Assembly (NCBI GenBank): GCA_016592635.1
Contig: AP023240.1
Span: 1 to 64,000 of the forward strand
Length of the DNA stretch: 64,000 nt
Source of the DNA: Methyloprofundus sp.
Lineage (GTDB): Bacteria; Pseudomonadota; Gammaproteobacteria; Methylococcales; Methylomonadaceae
Reading direction: 5' to 3'
Position numbers and translations under genes: made by a program. Positions 17,731-26,602 of the stretch are shown piece by piece (positions within the stretch are counted from its first letter, which is position 1; each line of letters begins with the position of its first letter). The notes beneath the pieces are model-generated. The model worked only from the letters and a program-made list of their open reading frames with translations, was not told the origin of the DNA and did no database searches.

Positions 17731-18933
17731 TTAAAATTCACTAATGTCAAGTAATGTGTCAGCAAGCAATTGCTGACCATTTGTTATATCAAAATATTCG
17801 GCTTTTACCTGCACAGGACCCGCAGCTATTGCTGTCAACATCCATTGGTTATTCTCATCTTTAACTATATAAGCCAGATTAGGGTCACTAACCGACATTT
17901 TTAGAGAGTCTTGATCATCGACTGGATAATCATCACCTTTTGAATCAATTGCAAGAACACGGTATCTTTTTATCTCACCAACCGACATGCTGGAATTTTC
18001 TGGTGAAATCTCAATTCTGTCTAAGAAAAAAGCATGAACAGTGATAAGTTTTGTTTCTGTTAAGCTTTCACCAGTAGTTGGGTAGGTATACTCTGCGCTA
18101 ATAGTTGCTGTACCTTCTCCCCTAGCTACATATTGCCCCGGTAAAGCAGTCGTATCAAGAACAGATAATGTATCAGACCTCCAGCCAACGTTTTTTGAAA
18201 CAGGTTGAGGATCTGTCGAGCTTGCAAAATATGCGAAGGCATCATATTTCTGAACATCACCTACGAAAAGTTCAGTTTTATCTTGCGGATGAATTTCAAG
18301 TCGCTCAATCACATCATAAGAGATTATATTTGCGACACCAGAAATACCATCAAAAGTAGCACTGATATTTGAGCCAAGATCAGTGCTTTCCTTATTAGCG
18401 GTAGCAACATTCTTGTCGATTGAAACTATTGTAGGACTATTCGTTTGCCAAAGGCTTTCATCAGTCAAATCTGCTTTGAGTCCACTTGCAAATGTTCCCT
18501 CCACTTTAAACTCCTGTGAAGTTCCAACTGCCATGTCTACATTTGAAGGGGATACAACAAGTGTAACCAATACATCATCAATAACTGTTACGGTAGCAGC
18601 TGCGGACGAAACCCCGTCAAAACTTGCCGTAACCCTATCCTGACCCTGAGCAAGCGCTCGAATCAGTGACGGATTAGAGGCATCTAATTGTACCGTACCA
18701 TCGTTTTTTTCTAGTGACCAGACCGCTTGGTTAGTCACGTCAGTTGTATTATTATTTATATCTGAGGCAAATGCCGTAAATTTTTCACTCGTATCTACAA
18801 CTAAAGTAATATCTTTAGGTTCTAAATAAACCTTCACAGTTTGTGGTGAAGATGCAGAGTCATCACTACTGCTACCGCAACCACTCAAAAGCAGAAGCAT
18901 TAAAAGGGAGGTACTAACTATTAGTTTCATCAT
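17731..18933 (-). CDS. Secreted lipoprotein with bacterial Ig-like (Big_2) repeats
   Basis: 400 residues. Signal peptide with lipobox LLSGC (Cys19), a Ser/Asp-rich spacer, then about four Ig-like repeats of 85-100 residues, each starting near a pattern such as LEPKDITLVVDTSEKFTA, VSPSNVDMAVGTSQEFKV, IHPQDKTELFVGDVQKYDA, ISPENSSMSVGEIKRYRV and containing the typical W(S/Q) and ATISA/VTASF strands. Big_2 domains occur in adhesins and surface proteins; the binding partner is unknown. Start may be Met1 or Met2. Probably anchored in the outer membrane. Confidence 0.8.
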   Translation of the reverse strand: MMKLIVSTSLLMLLLLSGCGSSSDDSASSPQTVKVYLEPKDITLVVDTSEKFTAFASDINNNTTDVTNQAVWSLEKNDGTVQLDASNPSLIRALAQGQDRVTASFDGVSSAAATVTVIDDVLVTLVVSPSNVDMAVGTSQEFKVEGTFASGLKADLTDESLWQTNSPTIVSIDKNVATANKESTDLGSNISATFDGISGVANIISYDVIERLEIHPQDKTELFVGDVQKYDAFAYFASSTDPQPVSKNVGWRSDTLSVLDTTALPGQYVARGEGTATISAEYTYPTTGESLTETKLITVHAFFLDRIEISPENSSMSVGEIKRYRVLAIDSKGDDYPVDDQDSLKMSVSDPNLAYIVKDENNQWMLTAIAAGPVQVKAEYFDITNGQQLLADTLLDISEF

Positions 18934-19049
18934 TAAATCACCATAAAGGTATAAGAATTACTTTAATATACATATTGTTATACACTTATTAGCAATAATT
19001 TTCAACTGAGTATTTTGGTTATGTATTAACTAGTTATATAGCTATAAAA

Positions 19050-19601
19050 TCAAGTATTCTTCAATACTCGATAAACACTTGCCACTCCAATGCCTAGTTC
19101 CTCTGCTACTGCTTTTTTAGTCATTCCCTGACCGATCAACTCCAATATCTGCTCGCTTTTTGCTCTAGCAGTTGGTTTCCTCCCTTTGTATTTGCCAGCT
19201 GCTTTAGCTTTAGCAACGCCTTCCAACTGACGCTCCCTCCGTATGTTAGTCTCAAACTCTGCAAACACCCCCAGCATGCTAAGGAAAGCGTTACCAGCAG
19301 CTGTACTCGTATCGATCGGTTGCTCAATTGCTTGCAAAGTAATCCCCTTACTCTGCAATTCAAAAACCAGATTTTGCAAATCTCGTAAACTTCTTGCTAA
19401 GCGATCGATTCGCGTAATGAGCAGTGTATCGCCACTTCGCATGTACTCTAAGCACTCTGCTAATGCATCACGTCCCTTTGTGGTAGTACCGCTTTCCTTC
19501 TCTTTAAACACTCGCGAACACCCTGCACCCTTGAGTGCTTCAACTTGTAAGTCAAAGTCTTGATCTTTACTACTAACTCTTGCATAACCAACTTTTGCCA
19601 T
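19050..19601 (-). CDS. Serine recombinase/resolvase of the Pin-Hin-Tn3 family
   Basis: Site-specific DNA recombinase of 183 residues: catalytic N-terminal domain with GYARVSSKDQ (nucleophile Ser10), the arginine motifs TRIDRLARSLRDL and ETNIRRERQLEGVAKAKAAG at the E-helix, and a C-terminal helix-turn-helix (MTKKAVAEELGIGVASVYRVLK). Full length for the family. No accompanying transposase, inverted repeats or invertible segment could be recognised, so it may be a stand-alone resolvase left by a transposon, or an invertase acting elsewhere. It lies in the accessory stretch next to the IS1 scar and the ART-like gene. Confidence 0.9.
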   Translation of the reverse strand: MAKVGYARVSSKDQDFDLQVEALKGAGCSRVFKEKESGTTTKGRDALAECLEYMRSGDTLLITRIDRLARSLRDLQNLVFELQSKGITLQAIEQPIDTSTAAGNAFLSMLGVFAEFETNIRRERQLEGVAKAKAAGKYKGRKPTARAKSEQILELIGQGMTKKAVAEELGIGVASVYRVLKNT

Positions 19602-19848
19602 CTCAATAACCTATCAATAAATCCTAATGATTGTGACTAATTTTATACTTGTCAGGTCATAGCTGAGCCAATGCAGATAATGGCAGAAGAGAGTTGTTCT
19701 AGTATATTAGTTTTGTTGTTTTTAGTATGAAAAATAAAGACTTATGATTTTTGATGTGCTTGTGAAATTAGATTAACTGGAAAGCTTGTTTTAGCCATAA
19801 AAATATTCTATAGTCAAATCATGATTGATTTTGTTTTTGGAGGGTAGC

Positions 19849-21171
19849 ATGGCAAATGATTGGGTTAGTCAAAAAATGCTAAGTAAGTTTGCGGCACAGT
19901 CAGCAATCTATGACAATAGTCGCGAGTTTAGTTTTGGTTGGTGGTTTGCTTATTTCTGGAAAGAGATTGGTGTTAATGGGCGTAGTGAGGCTGATTTGAA
20001 AGCTGTTTTGGCCTTAGTCTTTGCTGATCAAGTTCCTGTTGATATTGATAGCAAGTCATACGGAGTTAAGCGTAAAGCGGGTGATAAAGTGGCTGATGAC
20101 TTTGTCAAATTACTGCCTGAGCCAGTAGATTTGCTGACACATGCAACAAAATATAGGGAGATGTTAACCAAGCTGTTGAACATTGGTTTTAAGGCAATGC
20201 CGCATATTGATGTTTCTGCGCCTGCTGTTCCTGTTGCCAATGCCATGTTTTTGGATCGAATTGAGATAGGTCAGCGAGGAGTAAAGATACCAGTAGCGAT
20301 TGCATATCGAGGCGATACCCGAGATTTTGCCACAGTTATTCAGCATAGTGGAGCTAAAAGCCGTGTTGATTTAGGGATGTGTAACATGAAGCAGTCATGG
20401 CACCCTTTTAGTGTTGATGTGGTTGCCAATAAAATGTATGCGCGTGGTGCCAGTGGAGACAATTGCCTTTACTCGGTGACTAGTGTTGCAACCAGTGTCA
20501 AGATTCCAGTGGGGTTTCCTTTGATCGAAGATCAGAATATATATTCCTTGCCCTCGTTGCCAGTGGATGAAGCTGAAAAGACTTTGCAGAAATGGAACTA
20601 TGCAAAGTTGCGTGATGCACAAAAAAAACTCCCGGTCATTTTGGCAAAAGTGGGTGTGGGGAATGTAGGCAAAGCATCTGGTATTTTTTTGGCGACTGAA
20701 AGTTTTATCTATGCTGTGAAAGTTAAGCAAGCACTACACACGCAGCGTTTTGTGGAGCAGAATTTTGCTATGCCACAAGATCAATGTAAGGAACGTGGTG
20801 TAAGAGGCATTGACTTAAAGGACTTTTTGGCTGGGGTGCGCTTGCGTCGTATTCATCTAGGTCCTACGCGTATGCATGGCGTTGTTGCCTTTGTACAGGA
20901 AATTAAATATTTTTATAATGGTCGCTGGGAGGAGGTTCCCAATATTATAGATTTTTCTGCTTATCATTTTAATGGTGATCAGGTAGCAGGCCGGGCGGCA
21001 ATTAGTAAAATACAAGACCAATTTACCGATATTATTTTAGGGGAAGATGAGAGCGCGCCGAATCCGAAACCTGAAGTGAATTCAATCGAGCAATGGAATC
21101 TTAGCTCTGATCAGTTTGGTGCGTATAAAAATAATCAAGCAGATAAACTTTATTTTGGGGTTGTGCCGTAA
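19849..21171 (+). CDS. Putative ADP-ribosyltransferase-fold protein (cholera/pertussis toxin-like motifs), function unknown
   Basis: 440 residues from the ATG at 19849, which has GGAGGG just upstream. I do not recognise the whole protein. Its middle resembles the R-S-E class of ADP-ribosyltransferases: AYRGDTRDFATVI (compare YRVDTRD in pertussis toxin, YRADSRP in cholera toxin), then CLYSVTSVATSV at the STS-loop place, FIYAVKVKQA at the next strand, and RGIDLKDFLAGVRL where cholera toxin has GGIPYSQIYGWYRV. The usual E-x-E before that last strand reads D-Q-C here, so activity is doubtful. No signal peptide. The N-terminal 120 residues are unassigned. Alternatives include an unrelated fold. 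Confidence 0.4.
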   Translation: MANDWVSQKMLSKFAAQSAIYDNSREFSFGWWFAYFWKEIGVNGRSEADLKAVLALVFADQVPVDIDSKSYGVKRKAGDKVADDFVKLLPEPVDLLTHATKYREMLTKLLNIGFKAMPHIDVSAPAVPVANAMFLDRIEIGQRGVKIPVAIAYRGDTRDFATVIQHSGAKSRVDLGMCNMKQSWHPFSVDVVANKMYARGASGDNCLYSVTSVATSVKIPVGFPLIEDQNIYSLPSLPVDEAEKTLQKWNYAKLRDAQKKLPVILAKVGVGNVGKASGIFLATESFIYAVKVKQALHTQRFVEQNFAMPQDQCKERGVRGIDLKDFLAGVRLRRIHLGPTRMHGVVAFVQEIKYFYNGRWEEVPNIIDFSAYHFNGDQVAGRAAISKIQDQFTDIILGEDESAPNPKPEVNSIEQWNLSSDQFGAYKNNQADKLYFGVVP

Positions 21172-21210
21172 GGGACGGGTATTATTGATTAAAGTATGAG
21201 GTTCTTGGTA

Positions 21211-21263
21211 AAGCTGTGCAATTAAGGCTGTAGAGTAAGTATATTGGAGCTGGTGCACAGCTT
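21211..21263. repeat. 10-bp inverted repeat between convergent genes
   Basis: AAGCTGTGCA at 21211-21220 and its exact complement TGCACAGCTT at 21254-21263 lie between the stop codons of the ART-like gene and the minus-strand 96-residue gene. The loop is 33 nt and there is no T-run. Confidence 0.5.
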
Positions 21264-21337
21264 CGATTTGTAGAAGTATATTATTGGATACGGTTCAATT
21301 AAAAAAGTAGCCTACTGTTATAGCCCATAATTGAGTA

Positions 21338-21628
21338 TCAGTTAAAATACATAATGCAGTAAGAGATGATTGCAATTTCTAGTGCAACAGGTAGCACAAC
21401 GTGAGTTATATTGTTTGTTTTGTTGGCACCTAAGCTATTTTGGGTGCTAAGCGAAAAATCTTCATCATATTGCTTGGCTTGCCGGGAGCTACTCTTGGCG
21501 CTATAGGTGCTAGCAGGGCTACTAAGGAAAGAGTCGTCATCAAACATTGAGTTGAAAACATCATCAAGTTTCTTTTGGTTATCAAACAATTCGTTAAGTA
21601 AGTCTACGTCTATTGCTGCAGTCGTCAT
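21338..21628 (-). CDS. Small acidic protein with C-terminal membrane helix
   Basis: 96 residues, not recognised. The first 70 are acidic and Ser-rich (LLNELFDNQKKLDDVFNSMF, DDDSFLSSP), and the last 20 (VVLPVALEIAIISYCIMYF) form one hydrophobic helix, giving a tail-anchored layout. CGAGGA upstream of the ATG supports translation. It converges with the ART-like gene, so the two are neighbours but not an operon. Confidence 0.6.
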   Translation of the reverse strand: MTTAAIDVDLLNELFDNQKKLDDVFNSMFDDDSFLSSPASTYSAKSSSRQAKQYDEDFSLSTQNSLGANKTNNITHVVLPVALEIAIISYCIMYFN

Positions 21629-21956
21629 GGCATTATCCTCGCGTTTTTACATTATTAACCTAGGCCAATAATTTTTTTCTGTAGTTTATGATAGATTAAA
21701 TATTGGCTTTGAAAACGTGAACTAAGTCTCATTTACTTGTGTGACTTGGGAAGCTCTTCGCACAATGACATTACTTTTTAAAAAGTGTTTTTTTGCAGTG
21801 TAGACAGGCTGTTTGCATAAAGATAAAAATAATTCCCCTTATGTTTGAGAGGAAATATGAGGCTGAAAGTTTGCAATATCCTTGCGAGTTTTATTAAATA
21901 TCTGCTCCTAAGAGTGTGGGATAATAAGGGTTACTTGGAATATCACTGTTTAGCTC
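21629..21956. other. Intergenic region upstream of ilvA
   Basis: 328 bp. It contains a 7-bp inverted repeat GCCAATA/TATTGGC near 21663-21711, a 14-bp perfect palindrome ACTTTTTAAAAAGT at 21773-21786 followed by a T-run, and a short frame with a good ribosome site (21857-22003) that overlaps ilvA; see findings. Confidence 0.4.
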
Positions 21957-23483
21957 ATGACTCAAAAATACATCGAAAAAATCTTACGTGCCAAAGTTTA
22001 TGATGTGGCCACTGAAAGCCCATTGGATTATGCGCCTGCTTTATCAGAACGTTATCATAACCAGGTTTTCTTAAAGCGTGAAGACTTGCAAAGTGTCTTC
22101 TCTTTTAAATTAAGGGGCGCGTATAACAAAATTGCTTTTTTAAGTGATGCAGCCAAACAACATGGTGTTATTGCTGCTTCAGCAGGTAATCATGCGCAAG
22201 GCGTGGCTTTATCAGCAAAGAGACTGGGTATCAAGGCACTTATTGTGATGCCGAAAACCACACCTGAGATTAAAGTAAAGTCAGTGCGCGCTTTAGAGGC
22301 CAAAGTTGTATTATTTGGTGAAGCCTTTGATGATGCCTATCTGCACGCAAAAGAGATTGCTAAAGAAAAAAAGATGACCTTTGTGCATCCTTATGATGAT
22401 CCTGATGTTATTGCCGGGCAAGGCACGGTCGCCATGGAAATATTGCGGCAGAAGACGGATGCGATTGAGGCTATTTTTGTGCCTGTTGGTGGTGGAGGCT
22501 TGATTGCGGGCATTGCGGTATATACTAAATTTGTACGTCCTGATATTAAAATCATTGGGGTTGAACCGAATGATTCCAATTGTTTGCAACAGGCCTTGAA
22601 CGCTAATAAGCGTGTTACTTTAAAACAGGTAGGCTTATTTGCTGATGGAGTAGCCGTTAAGCAAATTGGTAAAGAGCCATTTCGTTTGGCGCGTAGCCTT
22701 GTTGATGAGGTTATTACTGTTAATACTGATGAAATTTGTGCCGCGATTAAAGATATTTTTGATGATACTCGCTCAGTTTCTGAACCTGCTGGTGCATTGG
22801 CAGTTGCCGGTTTAAAAAAATATGTAGAACGTGAAGGAGTAACGGGTAAGGCATTAGTCGCGATTGAAAGTGGTGCCAATATTAATTTTGATCGGTTACG
22901 CTATGTTGCCGAGCGTGCGCAAGTTGGAGAGCATCGAGAAATTTTGTTAGCGGTGACTATTCCTGAGCAGCCCGGCAGTTTTCTTAACTTTTGTAAATTA
23001 TTAGGTAAACGCAGTATTACCGAATTTAATTATCGCTATTTTAATAACCGTTCCGCGCAAATATTTGCAGGGATCAGTAGCAGTGGTGCTGAGGAAGATA
23101 AAGCGACAATATTAGCGCAATTGCAAGAACATGGTTTTGCGGTGACCGATATGACCCAGAATGAATTGGCTAAAGAGCATATTCGTTATATGGTAGGGGG
23201 GCATGCGCCGTGCGAACTGAATGAAGTGCTTTATAGTTTACAATTTCCTGAACGACCAGGGGCTTTATTGCGCTTTTTAACGTCATTAGGCAGCCAGTGG
23301 AATATCAGCTTATTCCATTATCGTAATCATGGCGCTGCCTTTGGTAAGGTATTAATAGGCGTGCAAATAGCCGAGTCTGAGAAGGTTGCATTGCAATTAT
23401 GCTTTGATGCTTTAGGTTTTTTGTATACGGAAGAAACCAAAAACCCTGCTTATCAGTTGTTTAGTGGTGGCAGTGCACAGTAG
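21957..23483 (+). CDS. ilvA: Threonine deaminase (biosynthetic, L-threonine ammonia-lyase)
   Basis: PLP enzyme that converts threonine to 2-oxobutanoate, the committed step to isoleucine. 508 residues, like E. coli IlvA (514). PLP Lys51 lies in SVFSFKLRGAYNK, the phosphate-binding glycine loop is VGGGGLIAG, and two ACT-like regulatory domains follow (VTIPEQPGSFLNFCKLLG and LQFPERPGALLRFLTSLG), which bind isoleucine and valine in the family. So it is the feedback-regulated long form, not the short catabolic one. The ATG at 21957 lacks a strong ribosome site. Confidence 0.96.
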   Translation: MTQKYIEKILRAKVYDVATESPLDYAPALSERYHNQVFLKREDLQSVFSFKLRGAYNKIAFLSDAAKQHGVIAASAGNHAQGVALSAKRLGIKALIVMPKTTPEIKVKSVRALEAKVVLFGEAFDDAYLHAKEIAKEKKMTFVHPYDDPDVIAGQGTVAMEILRQKTDAIEAIFVPVGGGGLIAGIAVYTKFVRPDIKIIGVEPNDSNCLQQALNANKRVTLKQVGLFADGVAVKQIGKEPFRLARSLVDEVITVNTDEICAAIKDIFDDTRSVSEPAGALAVAGLKKYVEREGVTGKALVAIESGANINFDRLRYVAERAQVGEHREILLAVTIPEQPGSFLNFCKLLGKRSITEFNYRYFNNRSAQIFAGISSSGAEEDKATILAQLQEHGFAVTDMTQNELAKEHIRYMVGGHAPCELNEVLYSLQFPERPGALLRFLTSLGSQWNISLFHYRNHGAAFGKVLIGVQIAESEKVALQLCFDALGFLYTEETKNPAYQLFSGGSAQ

Positions 23484-23529
23484 ATGCAGGGCAAAATATC
23501 GGGTTAAGTTATTTCGGCAAGTATAATGA

Positions 23530-25368
23530 TTATTCTGCAGGAATAGTGAATTCAGGCACTAACTGCTGCATTTTCTCTAAAATCTCTTTAGCATTGCGAT
23601 GTTCGCAAGCAGTCAGTACTTTATGCATATGTGCTTGCCATAGCGCAGGATCATAATGCCGTGCCTGTGCTAAAAATAGCTTTTCAAAGCCGGTGCCGAT
23701 GAGTTGTTCCTGTTCATGAAACAGCTCTTCATGTAGCTTTTCGCCAGCGCGTAAGCCGATATATTCTATTTTAATATCCGAGCCAATATTTAAGCCGCTT
23801 AATTGGATCATTTGTTCTGCCAAGTAACTTATTTTTATTGGCTTACCCATGTCCAGCACATAGATTTCCCCGCCTGCACCAACAGCTTCTGCCTGCATAA
23901 TCAAGCGACAAGCTTCGGGGATGGTCATAAAGTAACGGGTGACATTTTGATGGGTAACGGTGACTGGACCGCCTGCTTTAATTTGTTCTCTAAATAGCGG
24001 CACAACACTGCCTGCTGAGTCCAGCACATTACCAAAGCGTACTGTTATAAAGGCGGTATGTTCGGTAGTGGTATTTAAGTTCTGGCATAAAATTTCAGCG
24101 GCACGTTTTGTTGCACCCATAATGTTGCCAGGGTTGACCGCTTTATCTGTTGAAATTAAGACAAAACGTTCTACTTGTTCTGCTAACGCTATTTCGGCGA
24201 CATTTTTGGTGCCGATTAAGTTATTGGTCACAGCCGCTAGTATTTGCTTTTCTAATAACGGTACGTGTTTATAGGCAGCAGCATGAAAAATTATATTGGG
24301 TTTTTCTTGCTGTATAACTTCTTCTAAGCATTGCCTATCAACGACATCACCTAGAATGGCTTTATGTTGTAAATTAGGGAATTCACGCTGAATAGTGGCA
24401 TTTATTTGGTATAAGTTAAATTCTGAGCGGTCATATATAATAAGAGTTTCAGGAGCAACACGCGCTAATTGCCGACAAAGTTCTGAGCCGATTGAGCCGC
24501 CACCGCCAGTAATTAAAATACGTTTTCCAGATAAGCTATTCTGGATTTTACTCCATTCTAGATTAACGGGTTCACGCCCTAAAATATCCTCAATGGCAAC
24601 ATCTCTTAAGTTGCCTTTGGAGACAGTATTGGATAATAGGTCTTTGACCGATGGCAGGGTTTTAAAGGGAGTGTGTGCGCGTTCACATGCTTCGACAATA
24701 CTACGCATTTCATCATCTGATGCAGAGGGAATAGCGATAAGAATAATATCGATATTATATTTTATGGCATAGTTTGCAACGCGATGGGTGCCAAAGAGTA
24801 CTTGTAGGCCTCGAATAGAGCGGCCTTTTTTATGTTTGTCATCATCAACAAATGCAATAGGCAGTAGTGAGCCTTCATCTTGTAATAGATCACGCGCCAG
24901 CATTTCTGCGGCTGCCCCTGCACCGATTATGAGTGCTCGTTGGGCTTCGTGCTCATGCCTGACCCAGTCTTTATAGTAACGATAAAATAAGCGCGGAATG
25001 CTGAGAAATAATAATAAAAAACTGGTGTATAGCGGCAGTACAGAGCGCGGCATAAACTCTAGGCGGTTGTAGATGAATAAGCTGCCGGCAATAAAGCACA
25101 CGCCAAAAAAAACAGATTTAAAGATGCGAATTAAATCAGGTAATGAAGAAAATCGCCATACACCTTTATATAGACCAAAATACCAAAAGATAACGGATTG
25201 GCTAATAATGACATAGGGTAAGTGCTTTATCGCACTTGAGATGAAATGCTCGGGGATTATCGCTAAATCAAAGCGAAACCAAAAAGCCAGCAGCCACGCA
25301 CAGGCAACCATAAAAGCATCGTGGCTAGCAATGGTTAGTCGAGACCTGAATGCAAAAAAGGCTATCAT
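23530..25368 (-). CDS. Membrane-bound nucleoside-diphosphate-sugar 4,6-dehydratase (WbpM/PglF/CapD family)
   Basis: 612 residues. Four membrane helices in the first about 115 residues, a Rossmann-like domain (ALIIGAGAAAEMLARDLL), then the extended SDR domain with GGGGSIGSELCRQ near 286 and STDKAVNPGNIMGATKR near 402-418. In this family Asp-Lys replace the usual Tyr-based triad elements. Members dehydrate UDP-GlcNAc to the 4-keto-6-deoxy sugar for bacillosamine or FucNAc-type sugars in surface glycans. Size matches WbpM-type (about 600-665). It converges with ilvA. Partner: the phosphoglycosyl transferase at 1491-2051. Confidence 0.92.
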   Translation of the reverse strand: MIAFFAFRSRLTIASHDAFMVACAWLLAFWFRFDLAIIPEHFISSAIKHLPYVIISQSVIFWYFGLYKGVWRFSSLPDLIRIFKSVFFGVCFIAGSLFIYNRLEFMPRSVLPLYTSFLLLFLSIPRLFYRYYKDWVRHEHEAQRALIIGAGAAAEMLARDLLQDEGSLLPIAFVDDDKHKKGRSIRGLQVLFGTHRVANYAIKYNIDIILIAIPSASDDEMRSIVEACERAHTPFKTLPSVKDLLSNTVSKGNLRDVAIEDILGREPVNLEWSKIQNSLSGKRILITGGGGSIGSELCRQLARVAPETLIIYDRSEFNLYQINATIQREFPNLQHKAILGDVVDRQCLEEVIQQEKPNIIFHAAAYKHVPLLEKQILAAVTNNLIGTKNVAEIALAEQVERFVLISTDKAVNPGNIMGATKRAAEILCQNLNTTTEHTAFITVRFGNVLDSAGSVVPLFREQIKAGGPVTVTHQNVTRYFMTIPEACRLIMQAEAVGAGGEIYVLDMGKPIKISYLAEQMIQLSGLNIGSDIKIEYIGLRAGEKLHEELFHEQEQLIGTGFEKLFLAQARHYDPALWQAHMHKVLTACEHRNAKEILEKMQQLVPEFTIPAE

Positions 25369-25432
25369 TTAAGTAAGAGCATTAAGGAGTCCATTGCCTA
25401 GTAGGAGTAATATAACAGTATTGTACGAACTT

Positions 25433-25492
25433 GGGGCATAGGCTTTTTAGCCTGAATGAAGAACGAAAAATGCAGACTAAAGCCTGCGCCCC
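25433..25492. repeat. REP-like imperfect palindrome
   Basis: A 60-bp hairpin whose arms begin GGGGCATAGGCTTT and, on the other strand, GGGGCGCAGGCTTT. An inner hairpin (AGGCT/AGCCT with four T) is nested at 25440-25453. GC-rich ends and small asymmetries look like repetitive extragenic palindromes. Only one copy is in the window, so repetition is not shown. Confidence 0.5.
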
Positions 25493-25507
25493 ATTTATCG
25501 TTTATTT

Positions 25508-25539
25508 AAGAGGGAAGTGCTAGCTCCTGTCTCCCTCTT
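25508..25539. repeat. 8-bp inverted repeat after cbtB
   Basis: AAGAGGGA at 25508-25515 and TCCCTCTT at 25532-25539 sit 14 bp past the cbtB stop. On the minus strand it is followed by AAATAAA, so at best a weak terminator. Confidence 0.4.
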
Positions 25540-25552
25540 GTAGCTTAAATCT

Positions 25553-25738
25553 TTAATGGCAAGGGAATGCAACGCTATGACGGGTGTCATGTGCCGAGTT
25601 GTGAGCTATATCCATTGGCGCGAAACCAACGCCAAATAAAATGACAATTCCTAACACGCTGGCAGCAAGCAGTTGCAGATTTTTAGTTGCGTCGACGACA
25701 GTCGCATTTTCGAGAGCATGTTGATTATTAGTGTTCAT
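25553..25738 (-). CDS. cbtB: CbtB, small subunit of a predicted cobalt transporter
   Basis: 61 residues: one transmembrane helix (about 22-44) and the family's C-terminal metal-binding His cluster HNSAHDTRHSVAFPCH. CbtA/CbtB are predicted, not experimentally proven, cobalt uptake proteins often controlled by B12. Here it starts 8 bp after the cbtA stop, so it follows cbtA. Cobalt would supply cobalamin for MetH at 41.8-45.5 kb. Confidence 0.85.
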   Translation of the reverse strand: MNTNNQHALENATVVDATKNLQLLAASVLGIVILFGVGFAPMDIAHNSAHDTRHSVAFPCH

Positions 25739-25746
25739 GGCAAGCC

Positions 25747-26454
25747 TTAGTCAATGAGATTGGGTTGTAATGATGAGACATCATCAATAAACTTACGGCA
25801 TAAGTAGCCCGTGCTTAGACCAATTATAATCCATAATAGGGCATTGGCGATACTGGTTTGGATGATAAATTGTTGCCAGAGCTCCATTAATGCCGTAACC
25901 GCATTAGGGTCAGGGTGACTAAAGCCATGAATTGCAGGATTTGGTGCACCTATTAAGTGAGGTAAAATAAGAAAAATGATTCCTGCACCCTTGTAATAGC
26001 GTGGGCTAAACGCCAAAACTGCCAAACCTATGCCGGTAAGAGTGACTGTTAAGAGCCACCAGTTTTGGCGCTGGCTTAATTCAGCAGCTGCCATGCCCGG
26101 AATTTCGGGGGGTAAACCTAAACTAGGTGCTACAAAAATTGTTAAATAGCCTGCTAGACCCCATGCTAAGCCCTTTAATGTAGAGTTGGTGCCGCGAAAG
26201 GCCATTGCGCTGGCTAATATTAAGCCATATGCCAAGCTCATTAAGAAATTAGCGAGGAAGGTAAAAAAGCTCCGTTCGATACCATCTTCTGGTGACCAAG
26301 GTTCAACAGCCATGTTGATACCAGTCTCGGAAATTTCAAAGTTTTCGGCAGCAAAAATAATAGGATTTACAAATGCAAACTGGTACACACTAAAGCAAAA
26401 ACTGGCAAGCAAGGCAGTAAGGCAGGCAATTAAGAATACTTGACGAAAATACAT
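25747..26454 (-). CDS. cbtA: CbtA, large subunit of a predicted cobalt transporter
   Basis: 235 residues with five to six membrane helices. It has the family's conserved blocks GLAWGLAGYLTIFVAPSLGL followed by PPEIPG, then LLTVTLTGIGLAVLAF, PHLIGAPNP and a final helix. Paired with cbtB on the same strand. No cobalamin riboswitch (no B12-box-like sequence) was seen in the 150 bp upstream, so B12 control is not supported here. Confidence 0.85.
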   Translation of the reverse strand: MYFRQVFLIACLTALLASFCFSVYQFAFVNPIIFAAENFEISETGINMAVEPWSPEDGIERSFFTFLANFLMSLAYGLILASAMAFRGTNSTLKGLAWGLAGYLTIFVAPSLGLPPEIPGMAAAELSQRQNWWLLTVTLTGIGLAVLAFSPRYYKGAGIIFLILPHLIGAPNPAIHGFSHPDPNAVTALMELWQQFIIQTSIANALLWIIIGLSTGYLCRKFIDDVSSLQPNLID

Positions 26455-26602
26455 AGTGACATTTTATTGGGTAAGGGTGGTAAGCCTAGTGATTATAGCT
26501 TATATGTCGGTAGGTCACTATATATTGTGCTTATTGTTACTTTTTATCGCTATATATAGTGAGTTAATGTGTTTGACCTTACATGCAAGCATCTTGAATA
26601 TG

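Noticed and set aside
19050..19601. Invertible DNA switch next to the serine recombinase
   Set aside because: No pair of inverted recombination sites was found within about 1 kb on either side.
26455..26602. Cobalamin riboswitch upstream of cbtA
   Set aside because: No B12-box-like sequence or compact stem set could be found; the same holds for the gap upstream of metH (45453-45538).
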